Both the position numbers and the translations under genes were made by a program. A stretch of 64,000 nt of DNA. Origin: Trichosphaerium sp. ATCC 40318 (lineage: Eukaryota; Discosea; Flabellinia; Trichosidae). Shown piece after piece: positions 11,033-22,158 of this stretch (its first letter is position 1; each line of letters starts with the position of its first letter). Location of the stretch: assembly GCA_038496445.1 (NCBI GenBank), contig JALMLS010000288.1:101530-165529 (forward strand). Reading direction: 5' to 3'. The notes beneath the pieces were generated by a model that was given only the letters and a program-made list of their open reading frames with translations, had not been told where the DNA came from and did not search any database.

Positions 11033-11611
11033 ATGGTACAACAACGTAATCTGCACGCTACTAATCAACAATTCAAGCGCAACCTCACACATACTCTTTA
11101 GGCTATCATTTGATAGAAGCTCTGTATTTACCAAAGAGTCACAAGGAAAAGAAATGCATCAAGCTCAACTTGTTTGGTATAATAGTCACCACTGCTTTGC
11201 TTCTAAATATAAGTTCACGGATGACGAAAGTTGCAAGGCAATTTTGTTCTTGTTTTGATAGAAGTCACGTGATTATAACAATCCTTAATCAATAATCTGA
11301 CTATGAAGGTAGCTAAATATTGTACAATAAAGTGGGTGTTTGAGCCATGTCGTTTACCATTTACGCACTTGATGGCTAATGTTGTGCTGTACATTTCTTA
11401 CGCTATCATTAAGTATATTTGTAGACTATGAAGGTCCCTTGCAACAGCCACACATCAATTGCTAGCCTGGACCTAATTTACATATATGACAAAATTCGGT
11501 TACAAGCTCAAACCAAGAGAGGGTGACTTACGGCCAATTAAGCTGAACACAATTATTAAGCGTCAAACTTAACTCTTACGCCACAGTGCTATTGCGTAAA
11601 CAATAAAACAA
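11033..11611. other. intergenic upstream of an F-box/LRR gene
   Basis: No gene supported. One CACGTG (11267) is present. A 61-codon frame at 11110-11295 has no recognisable features. Confidence 0.4.
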
Positions 11612-12547
11612 ATGGAACAAAGGCTAAACACATCAATTATACACCAATACGACAATAATAGCATCAATAGTACGTTCGATCTTACAGCACTACCAGTTGA
11701 AGTTATCGTTCATATTATGAACTGCGGCAAGTTTACCCTCCGTTCAGCCCAAACGTGCCATTTCTTGCATGATATTATCCATAAACACGTCGGTTATGGC
11801 AAAATATGCGTCGAAACTCAAAACGAAATATCTATGCTTTCCGGAAGCCCTCTGCTTAAAAATACAGCAATTCTTTTCAGGACAACCTTCAAAGACAATG
11901 TTACAGACAGTCAACTACACTTACTTCAAGGTGTGAGAACTATCGACTTGCGTCGCTGTAAACAAATAACGTATGATGGTGTAAAGGCGTTAGCTGGTGT
12001 TCATGAAATTGATCTTGGCTACAATCAACTAATAACAGATGAGGGTGTTCAAGCGTTATGTGGAGTACACACAATTGATTTATCATTCACTAATATTACA
12101 AACAAGTGTCTGAAAGCTTTAAAAGGAGCTCATACTATCAACCTGGGGTATTGTGAAGGAATAACAGATGATGGTGTCAAAGAGTTGGCAGGTGTAAAAG
12201 ATATTGATTTATCAGGTACTAAGATTACAGATGAGTGTTTGCAGGCATTATGTGGTGCAGATAGGGTTATATTGCAACGCACAAACATCACCAACAAAGG
12301 TATGAAGTTATTGAAAGGAATAAGGATAATTGACATATCATTTTGTGAATATGTAACAGATGAAGGTGTTTCTAACCTTGATGGTGTTTCAATGCTATTT
12401 GTAATGTACTGTCCAAATATTAATGGTGAAGGTTTACTTGGACTTAAGAGTGAGACGTCTGTGTTCTGTAAAGTTGATAAATTAAACCCAACAGTGGTTG
12501 AGACACTTGAAAGTAAGGGTGTAGATGTCTTTGAAATTTATGGATAA
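11612..12547 (+). CDS. F-box/LRR protein
   Basis: A 311-residue intronless gene. Residues about 24-60 form the F-box (LTALPVEVIVHIMN, RSAQTCHFLHDIIHKHVGY). From about residue 105 there are eight Cys-type LRRs (for example GVHTIDLSFTNITNKCLKAL) and a degenerate C-terminal cap. F-box/LRR proteins usually present substrates to SCF ubiquitin ligases through a Skp1-binding F-box; that role is inferred. It is very close to 20735-21724, which lies inverted 8 kb away and carries one extra repeat. The nearest ATG in good context opens the F-box frame directly. Confidence 0.85.
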   Translation: MEQRLNTSIIHQYDNNSINSTFDLTALPVEVIVHIMNCGKFTLRSAQTCHFLHDIIHKHVGYGKICVETQNEISMLSGSPLLKNTAILFRTTFKDNVTDSQLHLLQGVRTIDLRRCKQITYDGVKALAGVHEIDLGYNQLITDEGVQALCGVHTIDLSFTNITNKCLKALKGAHTINLGYCEGITDDGVKELAGVKDIDLSGTKITDECLQALCGADRVILQRTNITNKGMKLLKGIRIIDISFCEYVTDEGVSNLDGVSMLFVMYCPNINGEGLLGLKSETSVFCKVDKLNPTVVETLESKGVDVFEIYG

Positions 12548-13020
12548 AGAGTAATAAACTAATGGTGTTAGAATGCTTTTTTTATCACAGAAATCTTGAG
12601 TATTCTGAGCGACAGTGCTTGCAAGATAGCAATGAATTACTCCTACTATGCAGTGCCCTTCTTTGACAACAGCTGTACTAAATAAATTTGATAAACATGC
12701 TGTATTTCGGAGGCCATAGTTTTTTCTGAATTTTCCAAAAACAAAAATTCGAAAGTGTAGAAAGATGCATAGCTAGGGCAGTCCACTAAACCAGAAAGCG
12801 CCTGGTTCACTTACAGTCGGGTCCTCGCTGTGCTCGGAACTAGAACCCAACCTTCGCTCACATATAGTGATCCATTGGTGGGTATAGGCATTCGGTTTTT
12901 GTATCGAATTCTTTCGAAAAATTCGGAAAAAACGTGGCATCAATTACACTTGATATCTATGAATACTGAACACAAAGAAGAGGCTTCTTGTTTGTAATTT
13001 AGAAGATTTTATTTAAAGCT
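12548..13020. other. intergenic, no gene seen
   Basis: This lies between an F-box/LRR gene (plus) and the chitinase stop (minus). No coding or RNA feature is supported. Confidence 0.5.
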
Positions 13021-14890
13021 TTATCCTTCTAGAATGTTTTCTTCTTGTGTTTCCTTAGGTCCTAGTGCAGCACGCATACTCTTCATTAAAGTATACTCTG
13101 ACGTATCCATTGAAGTGTCAAACGCAAAAGCTCCAGCAACATCCATTTCAACAGCATATTTGGCTAGAAGAAAAAAAACATAAGATTTTTAGTTTACACT
13201 TCTTTGGTACCTTTTAGGTCCAATGTTTGTTCGTTATCAAACGTAAACCATATCCCCTCGGATGTGTAACCAATCATAGATTGTGATTTTGGGTCTTGGA
13301 ACCTATTGAGGGCGTCAATAATCTTTTTTTTTGAAGACTTTCATCGTACAATTGAGGATTTTGTGCCATTATTTCTGTATACATGAGCGTTCCACATTGT
13401 TTAGAAGACTGACCAGGGGCACCACCATATGTGTCTTTAAACGGACCGAAGCACGCTGTTGAAAAAAAGAGATTAGTACACGGTAAATGAACAAGAGTTG
13501 TCGTCCAAGTACCATTTTGTTTTTGGGCTGGAATACCATATTTCTGCCATGCTGTACCGGAAAGACCTGGTACATACCACGAGTGACCGTAAAGAGCGGT
13601 TCCAATCATAATTTGGCTCTTAGGTACTCCAGAAGCGATGTAACCTAATGCAAATTAAGAAAGAAACATGGAAGCATCAGTTAAAAATACCTGTGATTGT
13701 TGTGTTTACTGAGTCGAATTGAGCTGGTCCAGACATTGTAGGGTTATACAATGGGCTGTTAGCACCTGTTATGCTTGCAGAAGCTATATCGGAGACACTA
13801 AAAAAACCAGTTAACATAAGGACGTTTTTGAGTGAGTAAAACAATAGACGGTAGGTAACATACCTGTAATCGTATGTCATCACGTGCCACTTATCAATAT
13901 ATTGGCTCATTTCTTTCAAGTCAAAGTCAGCGTACTTACTATGATCAGCTTGGCCAGCTACTGTAATAATCTTGTCACTACCGAGACCCTGTGTACAAGT
14001 TAGCCAAAAAGAAGTAGCATTGATTCTTACAGCGCGAAGCTCCTTTACGAATTGTAAAAGATTATCAGAGTCTTGTGGACAACGACCACCAGCGTCGTGT
14101 ATGCTTTTGAAGTAAGTATCTGTTATCTTGACGTAGTTTGTACGCGCAGGAGAGCAAGGGAACTCCCAATCCTAAGTGAACATTAAGAAAGGTTAAAACA
14201 TTCAAAGTCACGTGCGATATCAATGCCATCAAAGCCATGGGTCTGTAAGAACGACTTCGCGGATGATATGAACGCTTGACGATTAGCGCTTGTGCTACAA
14301 AAACACAGTTAGAAAGAGCAAAAACGAAGTTCCAATTAACGAAAAACTAATCTGTACCTAACCATGTCGCTGAAATAGCGAGAAGGAAAGTTCCAGCCTC
14401 CAATACTGATTATAACCTTGAACCCAGGGTTTTGCTGCTTGAAAGCCATAATCTACAAAACAATTAGTAACTGCTATATTGAGTAGTTTTACGCACAGTC
14501 TGATAGAATTGAGGGTCGTCTTGCTCTACAATTTCGATTTGAAAAGTCGAGTTATCAAATTTTGCGAACGCTAAACCGTTTTTTAGTTTAATGGCGTTTC
14601 GAAACACGTGATGTGGATAACGTACCATAGCATAGGTAGTCTAGCGAAGGAATAATACCTGCTAGTTTGTCTGGTCTATAAGGGCCATAAGGAGGGCTAT
14701 GATATTGGGCCCAGTTTGCAAAGTAAGCTGCGAACTGCTTACCATCTATGAAAGTGTTTGAGAAAAGTTATCAAAGTAAAAAACTTGATGAACTTATTTA
14801 AACACGTGTTTTTATTTTCAAGGGATACGTACCAGCTTGGTATGAACATAGTACCACTGTTAAGAGTAATATAGCTAGTGTAGCTTTCAT
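13021..14890 (-). CDS. secreted GH18 chitinase (one apparent frameshift)
   Basis: Eleven exons: 14833-14890, 14626-14745, 14497-14570, 14358-14452, 14216-14294, 14031-14171, 13864-13988, 13691-13797, 13513-13644, 13211-13455, 13021-13163. A signal peptide (MKATLAILLLTVVLCSYQA) is followed by YFANWAQY, SIGGWNFPSRYF, the catalytic DGIDIDWEFP split exactly at DGIDI|DWE by a GC-AG intron, then MTYDY and IMIGTALYGHSW. GH18 enzymes hydrolyse chitin; the DxxDxDxE acid Glu is present. Length would be about 439 residues. In exon 10 a run of nine A (read on the minus strand, at 13324-13332) needs one more base to keep frame (LQKK to IIDALNRF). This is either a sequencing error or a mutation. Without it the protein ends early with a loss of the C-terminal part of the barrel. 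Confidence 0.85.
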
Positions 14891-15248
14891 TATGTTGTTG
14901 TAAGCGGAATGTGATGTGTACTTTGTTGCTTAAAAAAGAGTGTGACTTATACAACCAAAAAAGGTAGCACTGCTATAATCACGGGTCTTGTATCGTTGGT
15001 ATGATATTGACTACCGAAACTATTTGTGATCCACAAAAATTTATGGTGCACAGTTATTGCATGGTGCAAAAATAATGGTGTAAAAAAGTGTGTTTTGCCG
15101 ATGCTGCGAAGTTGGATATGACAAGGGACTTTTCGTGGACGAACTTTGAGGCTTGTTATCTATATAGAGAGGAGCGTTGTTTCAAGTCTCTAAGGCGTTT
15201 AAAGATTTAAAGAAATGACATCACCTTACTTTTTGCTTCGGTGTAGTT
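14891..15248. other. intergenic upstream of chitinase
   Basis: Promoter region of the minus-strand chitinase. No coding sequence supported and no motif stands out. Confidence 0.4.
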
Positions 15249-15549
15249 TCACTTTGGTTCCCCAACTTTGTTGTTTTGACGGTGTGGTTTGTATTTTATT
15301 GCTGACACTACTTTTGGTATCTTGCATCACACATGCCATGTGAACACTATAGTCCATAACTTACGTAAAATTACGACAGCAATACGATCATGAAAAGTTG
15401 AAACTAATACTTCCAGGTCAATGAGTGAAACCATTCTATGCAGATGTAAAAAAACGAAAAATACTAAGACACGTGTCTTACAAATTGTTTTTAAATGCTG
15501 ACACAACATAGGTTAAAAAGACCCTTGTCGGGGTTAACAGCAATATCAT
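15249..15549 (-). CDS. possible three-exon micro-gene, small membrane protein
   Basis: Exons 15482-15549, 15365-15435 and 15249-15307 give a 65-residue frame in consistent phase, with GTAAGA/TAG and GTAAGT/TAG splice sites and introns of 46 and 57 nt, typical here. The first intron contains CACGTG. The predicted protein has two hydrophobic stretches (MILLLTPTRVFLTYVV and IAVVILLSAI) and a basic tail. I do not recognise a family. It could be chance, but consistent phase across three exons and an ATG start are more than a random frame usually offers. Confidence 0.35.
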
Positions 15550-15915
15550 AAGCGTATTAGCAAATTACCTACCTTCTGTTTAATGCTAGGGATGTACTTT
15601 ATATTTTGTTGGTACTTTAGCTGAAGTAGGGATAGCCTTGATATTATTTCTTGGCCATCTTAACACTGTCCAGGGTTAATGAACGATTCAGTGTTGGAAT
15701 ACTGACCACAATGTTACCCCAGGGCATATGTATCTCAGTAGGCTGGCTTCTACTCTGAGAGTAGGCCCGCTACCGTCCTTGCTTATAAGAATATTCGAAC
15801 GTTTATGTAATTTGTTGATAATAAATAAAAAGAATTTCTTGGATTTCGATAAATACTGGCGCCTATGAAAATTTTGTATGTTCGTTTACATTAGGTAAAT
15901 TTGAGGATAGTTTGA
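15550..15915. other. no gene seen
   Basis: No supported gene or repeat. Confidence 0.35.
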
Positions 15916-16690
15916 TGTATGTTGGGGCAAAGGTTTTCTGAAGTGCTACTGTTGCTGGATATGTCTTTGCGCAGTCTGACTTGTATAGATACATGTATTC
16001 CAAGCACTATGACAGAGTTCGCTAGTTCTATTGAAGAAGTACACAGACTAAAGCTTCAAAGTAAATCCTTGTCTGGATCATATTGGTACTTAATGAGTGT
16101 CTTTAGTTATCGTTTGTTGATGGAAGAGATTAGTATTATCGATGCACTTTTTTACGCATTGAACATATTGGACCTGAAATGACACTATTATAAGCTAGCG
16201 CTATTCGTAGTATGTGAGCGCTGGTATCACTGATAGAGTATGCAATGGCCTTGATATGTCATCTTTGAGTACTTTGTGTAACACAAACCCTCTGTTTCTC
16301 ATTCGTGGTGGATTGGAGTCCGATGAAAGTTCGATTAAGGATTACTTGGTGATTGTAAGCGCAGAAAAAATTCCCGTAGTGCTTTTGTCTTACATAAATC
16401 ATGTGGTCTTTGCAGCAATATTTATATAAATATCAGCGAAACGAGTACACGTCATACTTACAATATTTAACAAGCAGCTGTAGTTACGTGTATTATATCA
16501 ACACTTGAGCAGCAATTACAAGACTGCTACTCATTGATCCTACATTAGACTTCATGTTTCATCGGGGTGCAAGAAACATAGGTAATCTACTCATTCACAA
16601 GACATCCCCATCACCTCCGCACATGTGCATTATCACCACGTTCAAATACAACAACAATATCTCAGCTTAACGTGGATCAATTAATTCAAG
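15916..16690 (+). pseudogene. decayed gene of unknown family
   Basis: Protein-like segments alternate among frames: AQSDLYRYMYSKHYDRVR, EEVHRLKLQSKSLSGSYWYL, RIEHIGPEMTLL, PLFLIRGGLESDESSIKDYL, then LLIDPTLDFMFHRGARNI. Stops and frame changes separate them and I could not build a spliced model. No domain is recognised. Confidence 0.3.
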
Positions 16691-18464
16691 TCCTCAAACA
16701 ACACGAGCGTGACAAACAGCTGTAATTTTGCGTTATCCCACAATTTAATTCTTGGATACTACACTCGATGTAAAACAGAGCTAATGGAAAGTAATAAGTG
16801 AAGTTTCTGAAAGAAAATAACAAGATGATTTTGACGTTGATGCGGTCTCTCGAAGAATCGTACCTGACACAAAGTCTTTTGAGAAAGTAATTTATTTTTT
16901 TTATTGTACATTCAAGTTTTTGTTTACACCTGAGTTAGAGTGTTCAATAAGTTTTTTACGCGCATTAGAATTGCATTTTACGATATTCTTGATACATAGT
17001 AATTCTATTATCTCAAAATCTAGAAATACATTCGCCTTTTAAAGGTTTAAAACGCATTTATAATCTGAAGAAAAGCAGCCAATTTTTTGATCACCTGAAC
17101 AGCGAGGCAACTTTGAATATACCTTCCGCTTACGTCACTTTGTAGTTGCTATGATTGTTGAGCAAAGTGTTGTAAGAAAATTTTGTGATTAGTCACATCC
17201 GTTTACTGCAGTGGGCGTGTATACAAAGTGAGTGGATGAAAAAAATAGCATTCGCTATTGGCAAATAAGCCTTTAAAGCTAGGTTATGTGGCAATCTCTT
17301 GTGATACGTACCAAAGAGTTAGTAGTTTCTCTTGCGTAAGAAAATAAACAAACACCCTCTCTTGGTGTACATCAGCGATGAAGAGACATTAGTCCTCATC
17401 AAGCTGCACACGCTAGTTGCTAAATCAACAAGTGTTGCACAGCCAGCTAATATCTTGTGACATATTACTGCGGTATTTTCCTATTTCTTACAACCCTCTG
17501 TGTACCCGCGGTAGTCGGTATTGTCAATGAAGGAGAATGTGAGGACAGGAACATGAAAACAGTTTTTGTTGGGAGGAACATTTAAAGTGTCTATCAGGTA
17601 TGAGAGTGACTGTGTTGTTTAGCAAGCACTCTCTTCTGAATCACATGTTTTTATCACTGCTTCATTGTTGTTGTGCGGTATAGCTACTATACAACTACAC
17701 TGGTTTCTTTCAAGAGTATGGAAAAAGTATTTTCTTTTAAAACTTCATACTGCAACTTGTGATACTGCAAACAAAAGATCGTTCTTACAGTGAGAGCGAC
17801 GTCAGGCAGTCTTAAAGTATAACTGCAAATACTGCAATGTAACTTGAACATAGCGCACTTCTTAACGCCAAGGGGATCCTGATACACGGGAGCAGAAAAA
17901 TCATTATAAAAAACTTGAGATTTGCGGCAAGAAAGCTGTCGCTGTGGAATTGATAGCGCTGGCAGGTATGAGAGCCTTGTTGTAAATACTGCGATCCTAC
18001 AAGTGGGATATTTAGTGCACTTGGACTTGGACTGAGGATGGGTACTACAAGAAAAAGTGTGGCGTAGTCACTTTTTGCAATCTTGTTTTTTTTTGGTTTT
18101 GAGAAAAAAGCACTCCCTTTGAGATTGCTATTGTTCTCAAATTTTTGTTACCAACAATTACACAGAGTTCATAGAAGTTATTCGGGTCGGCAGAAGAGCG
18201 AAATTATTTGTAAAATCAATAGTTCACTGAACACATTGAATAGACACTAAAACACGCCAAAAACAACCTCAAAACTCTTCCACGTGTTCATATTTTAATA
18301 GTTAACAATATTGAGATATTTTTAATACAGCGTATCACAATACCAATGGACTATTGGGTTTTGTATTTTTTTTCGTTTAAAAACCCGATACAGCTGTTTA
18401 TTACATAGTATTTATTCTCGTTTCTTTTTTTCACTAGCGCGAGAATTGTTTGGTTTTTTTTTTC

Positions 18465-18562
18465 TTTCGTGCACACGTGCTTTTAAGTCAACATTGTTGA
18501 TCATTCACCAATAACCCTCAAACAACAAACAACAGCTCTAGTTTACGCAAGCCCCTCCACTC
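18465..18562 (+). promoter_or_regulatory. conserved 5' flank of the Cys-rich gene
   Basis: The roughly 100 bp before the start codon (CGTGCACACGTGCTTTTAAG, TGTTGATCATT, CCAATAACCCTCAAACAA) is nearly identical in both duplicates (34375-34472), whereas sequence farther upstream has drifted. It includes a CACGTG E-box-like palindrome and a CCAAT-like string. A shared promoter and 5' UTR is inferred. Confidence 0.45.
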
Positions 18563-19309
18563 ATGAACTATTCATCGATTCTACTCTGTCTCTGCTTTTC
18601 ATTAGCACTGGCCTTCAACTACAAAGCCATTACTATCAACGCTCACAACACTTGTTCTGGCTGTCGTAAGGACATGCATGCCGGTGAATTTGTGTACTGC
18701 GATGGTTCTGTTCCCGGATCAACGGTAACACACTGCAGTTGGGTTGGCGGTTCTGGAGAATGTTCCTTCCCTCGAGATACCTCAGTTACAAAAGCTCAAT
18801 GTGAACAACTATGTAATGCAGACGACCGCTGTAATTACTACACATCCTACTACGGAAGTGTATGCAACCTATTCTACATGACCAGCTGTTCAAACGATTA
18901 CAGTCAAGCACCCGGAGATACATACGAGAAGGTTACTAGCGAGAACACAATGATAATGACAAAGACAAAGAGCGGCCAATACCATGGAACAAATGCTCCA
19001 ATTAAGTACCGATATGCTTACACCGATGGAACCTACTCTCCTTACAGCGCTGCTCTCGAAGATCCCCGAGTCAACGAGTTCCAATCAGGTGCTGTTGATG
19101 TATTCTACATGGTCGCACCTGCAAAGAACAAAGACAAGACACTTCAAGGTGTTGAGATGAAAATATTCGCAAACGATGGCTGGGAGTTCTCAGAAGTTCA
19201 AATCTTTAACTCTTTTCATTTCTGTTGGAAAGGCGATGCTGCTATCCACCCTCTTACTACTGCAAGTGTTGTACTGCCTCTCAACGGCGATTGTAATGCC
19301 TGTACCTAA
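18563..19309 (+). CDS. secreted Cys-rich protein with a PAN/apple-like segment, copy 1
   Basis: A 248-residue intronless gene. A signal peptide (MNYSSILLCLCFSLALAFNY) precedes a Cys-rich region, residues about 28-115, with CSGCRKDMHAG and a PAN/apple-like pattern CEQLCNADDRCNYYT...CNLFYMTSC. A C-terminal region of about 110 residues has few Cys until the last CW and CNACT. PAN/apple modules bind proteins or sugars, so an extracellular binding role is possible but unproven. The paralogue at 34473-35222 is about 90% identical by eye. An AATAAA lies about 25 nt after the stop. Confidence 0.8.
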   Translation: MNYSSILLCLCFSLALAFNYKAITINAHNTCSGCRKDMHAGEFVYCDGSVPGSTVTHCSWVGGSGECSFPRDTSVTKAQCEQLCNADDRCNYYTSYYGSVCNLFYMTSCSNDYSQAPGDTYEKVTSENTMIMTKTKSGQYHGTNAPIKYRYAYTDGTYSPYSAALEDPRVNEFQSGAVDVFYMVAPAKNKDKTLQGVEMKIFANDGWEFSEVQIFNSFHFCWKGDAAIHPLTTASVVLPLNGDCNACT

Positions 19310-19341
19310 GCGCACATATCGCTAAAAGTGCTTTAATAAAG

Positions 19342-19739
19342 CCCCCTTCACGTTCCATGTTTTTTTTTTCAAATTAGAATTTTGTGTCAAGCAAAAAATA
19401 ACCTGAAGTCACGTGATTATTTTGAGAATTGACAACAAAGTTAGGTAGATGCATATTTGTCTTTTTAAAAGATGCGGCAAGTCTGTGTTAGTCTTAATGC
19501 GGCTTTTACAATGCATCAAGTTGTAGAGAAGCTGTTAAAAAAAGTTTGTTAGGTGTCTGATATCAACATATCTTTTCGATTAAATACTCAATCGCCTATC
19601 AAACAGTAGATGTTTTGAATATGTTTCAACCATTATTCTTTGAATCGCATATAAATGTTGGATTTGAATTACAAATTATTCGTTTCTTAATTAAATGTAC
19701 TAATAGTCAACATCAAACATCACTTCAGACGTTTTACAT
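19342..19739. other. no gene seen
   Basis: AT-rich noncoding sequence with one CACGTG (19415). Confidence 0.4.
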
Positions 19740-20430
19740 TTTGTTCGCTATTTACTGTTCAGTCATCTAAAACAACGATCTGGCTCTATCCTCTCTTTCA
19801 TCCTTATTGTATAGTACACCATGCCTTTACGTTCTTGGTTTATCAGAAAGTTAGTTCCTTGAGGAAACATGCCAACTCGTATTCTTTGACTAGCGCTTAT
19901 TTTTGGTGTTAAAATTCGTATTTCCGAAACAATAACTGCTAGCGAATCTTGTACATAATTCCACTGCTTCAACGTCAATGTATCCCGTTAGATAGTGTAT
20001 TGACGTACACTTACTCTACTCGCAATATTGGCGCTATTCCTTCACTCTCCTCACTTCGTAACAATTGCACATAACTTTTCCTTTACTAATAATCTTGATG
20101 ACGAAGCAGGTGACGGGTATGTTAACAACAATCTTCAAACTGATAATGATGCTTTCCTAATCACGTGATAACATTTTAACCGTTGGCATACCCCAAAACT
20201 ACTCACAAGGATATCTCCTATTACCTAGTGATGTCAACCCAAATTTAATATTAACAAATCCTGATGCTTCATTAATTAATGCTCCATACATTGTTTTAAT
20301 CAAAATAGATGTTGTTCTTCGCTTTGGAGAATACTAGGATGGAATAAAACTATTGGTGATGGCTGTTACTTCTTTGGAGAAATCCTGTTGCTCCAGAAAT
20401 ACAAACTAGCTCATTTACAATTCTTTTCTC
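19740..20430 (-). pseudogene. decayed gene of unknown family
   Basis: Minus-strand segments in different frames: ELVCISGATGFLQRSNSHH, MYGALINEASGFVNIKFGL and SLAVIVSEIRILTPKISAS...GMFPQGTNFLINQE. CACGTG lies between two of them, as in introns elsewhere in the window. Style resembles the debris at 320-1290. Not recognised. Confidence 0.35.
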
Positions 20431-20734
20431 GTCTGTCTCATTTATTAGTTTAAACACCGCTAATTGAGTCTTATAGTTATGATCCTGTCACTAGACATTG
20501 TACCTTTACAACAGCAAGGGGAAGATGAATACCTAGTATCTTTTATAGAACTCAATGGGCTTCCAATTCAGTGCACTTATGTTAAAGTTGTTTACTATAG
20601 AATACAATAATAAAATATTATTCAAAGTGAGAAAATGATTGTAAGTACTTTGCTCTTTTCTTTTATTTTTAGTTGTCTTACATTGTTCATATTCACAGAC
20701 AAAGGATAAGAATGATATAGGCCTCAATATTAAT

Positions 20735-21724
20735 TTAGTACATATTTACGCCCTTACTTTCAAGTGCAGTAACAACTGTCGTCTTTAATCTACTAGCAGT
20801 GCAAATCACTTTGGTCAAATTATTAAGCCCAAGCAAACCATCACCATTAATATTTGGACAGGACATCATACATAGCATTGAAACATCATCAAGGTTAGAA
20901 ACACCTTCATCTGTTACATATTTACAAAATGATATGTCAACAATCCTTATTCCTTTCAATAACTTCATACCTTCGTTGGTGATGTTTGTGCGTTGCAATA
21001 TAACCCTATCTGCACCACATAATGCCTGCAAACACTCATCTGTAATCTTAGTACCTGATAAATCAATATCTTTTACACCTGCCAACTCTTTGACACCATC
21101 ATCTGTTATTCCTTTACAATACCCCAGCTTGATAGTATGAGCTCCTTTTAAAGCTTTCAGACACTTGTTTGTAATATTAGTGAATGATAAATCAATTGTG
21201 TGTACTCCATATAACGCTTGAACACCTTCATCTGTTATTAGTTTATTGCAACTAAGACCAATTTTATGAACACCAGCAAATAGCTTTACACATTTATCTG
21301 TGACCCCTGTTGATGCCAAATTAATCTCTTGTACACCAACCAACGCCTTTACATCATCATACGTTATTTGTTTACAGCGACGCAAGTTGATAGTTCTCAC
21401 ACCTTGAAGTAAGTGTAGTTGACTGTCTGTAACATTGTCTTTGAAGGTTGTCCTGAAAAGAATTGCTGTATTTTTAAGCAGAGGGCTTCCGGAAAGCATA
21501 GATATTTCGTTTTGAGTTTCGACGCATATTTTGCCATAGCCGACGTGTTTATGGATAATATCATGCAAGAAATGGCACGTTTGGGCTGAACGGAGGGTAA
21601 ACTTGCCGCAGTTCATAATATGAACGATAACCTCTACTGGTAGTGCTGTAAGATCGAATATACTACGATTGATGTCATTATCGTCGTATTGATGTATACT
21701 TGACGTTTCTAGCCTTTGTTCCAT
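20735..21724 (-). CDS. F-box/LRR protein
   Basis: A 329-residue intronless gene with ATG at 21724. The N-terminus, F-box (LTALPVEVIVHIMN) and linker are nearly identical to 11612-12547, which lies in opposite orientation. It has nine LRRs; relative to its paralogue it carries one extra unit (VGVQEINLASTGVTDKC) and a longer cap. Likely SCF adaptor by family. Repeat-number difference between near-identical paralogues points to recent unequal exchange among repeats. Confidence 0.85.
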   Translation of the reverse strand: MEQRLETSSIHQYDDNDINRSIFDLTALPVEVIVHIMNCGKFTLRSAQTCHFLHDIIHKHVGYGKICVETQNEISMLSGSPLLKNTAILFRTTFKDNVTDSQLHLLQGVRTINLRRCKQITYDDVKALVGVQEINLASTGVTDKCVKLFAGVHKIGLSCNKLITDEGVQALYGVHTIDLSFTNITNKCLKALKGAHTIKLGYCKGITDDGVKELAGVKDIDLSGTKITDECLQALCGADRVILQRTNITNEGMKLLKGIRIVDISFCKYVTDEGVSNLDDVSMLCMMSCPNINGDGLLGLNNLTKVICTASRLKTTVVTALESKGVNMY

Positions 21725-22158
21725 TTGGTTTATTGTTGGTTTGCGTTAGTAACAGCGTTTGACTAGCTTAAAAGCCAGAAGTTTAACTTAATAGCCACTT
21801 AAGTCGCCATTTGACGATCTTGGCAGGAACCAAAGTAGGTTAAGTACATAGCTGATTATGGTATCAGAGCACTAGCTGGCGTTCATTCGCGTATGGTACT
21901 TCAGTTACACAATTGCTTGGCTACAAAAAAAAAACAACCAAAATCCTACCAGTATATCACTACATAGTGCGACAATAAAATTAAAGCTATTAACAGCTAC
22001 AACTGGCAAGAGATTCAAGTGGAATAAAACCAACTTTTAAATAATTTTTTACGTTTTATTTTTATAACCGCAAATGTGAAGGGGGAGGAGTATGAGTCCT
22101 CAAAAAGGGAAAATATCGAGAACCCAATCTAGTTTTTTTTTCGCTTGTTGAAGTTTTT
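21725..22158. other. intergenic with an LRR relic
   Basis: Apart from the LRR relic at 21848-21895, no gene is supported between the F-box/LRR start and the P4-ATPase stop. Confidence 0.5.
21848..21895 (+). pseudogene. single LRR relic
   Basis: Plus-strand reading IADYGIRALAGVHSR is one family repeat (ITDxGIRALAGVHTI) surrounded by noncoding sequence. It shows an F-box/LRR copy once lay here. Confidence 0.6.

Larger units (their letters stand above)
16876..19341 (+). repeat. segmental duplication, copy 1 (~2.5 kb)
   Basis: Matches 32738-35238 in the same orientation, with high identity in the gene and its immediate upstream region and many small indels in the noncoding part. It begins near GAGAAAG and ends just after the AATAAAG following the gene. 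It carries about 1.6 kb of noncoding sequence plus the gene at 18563-19309. Confidence 0.85.

Noticed and set aside
17687-17887. 67-codon minus-strand frame in duplication copy 1
   Set aside because: Broken by indels in copy 2 while the neighbouring gene stays open in both.
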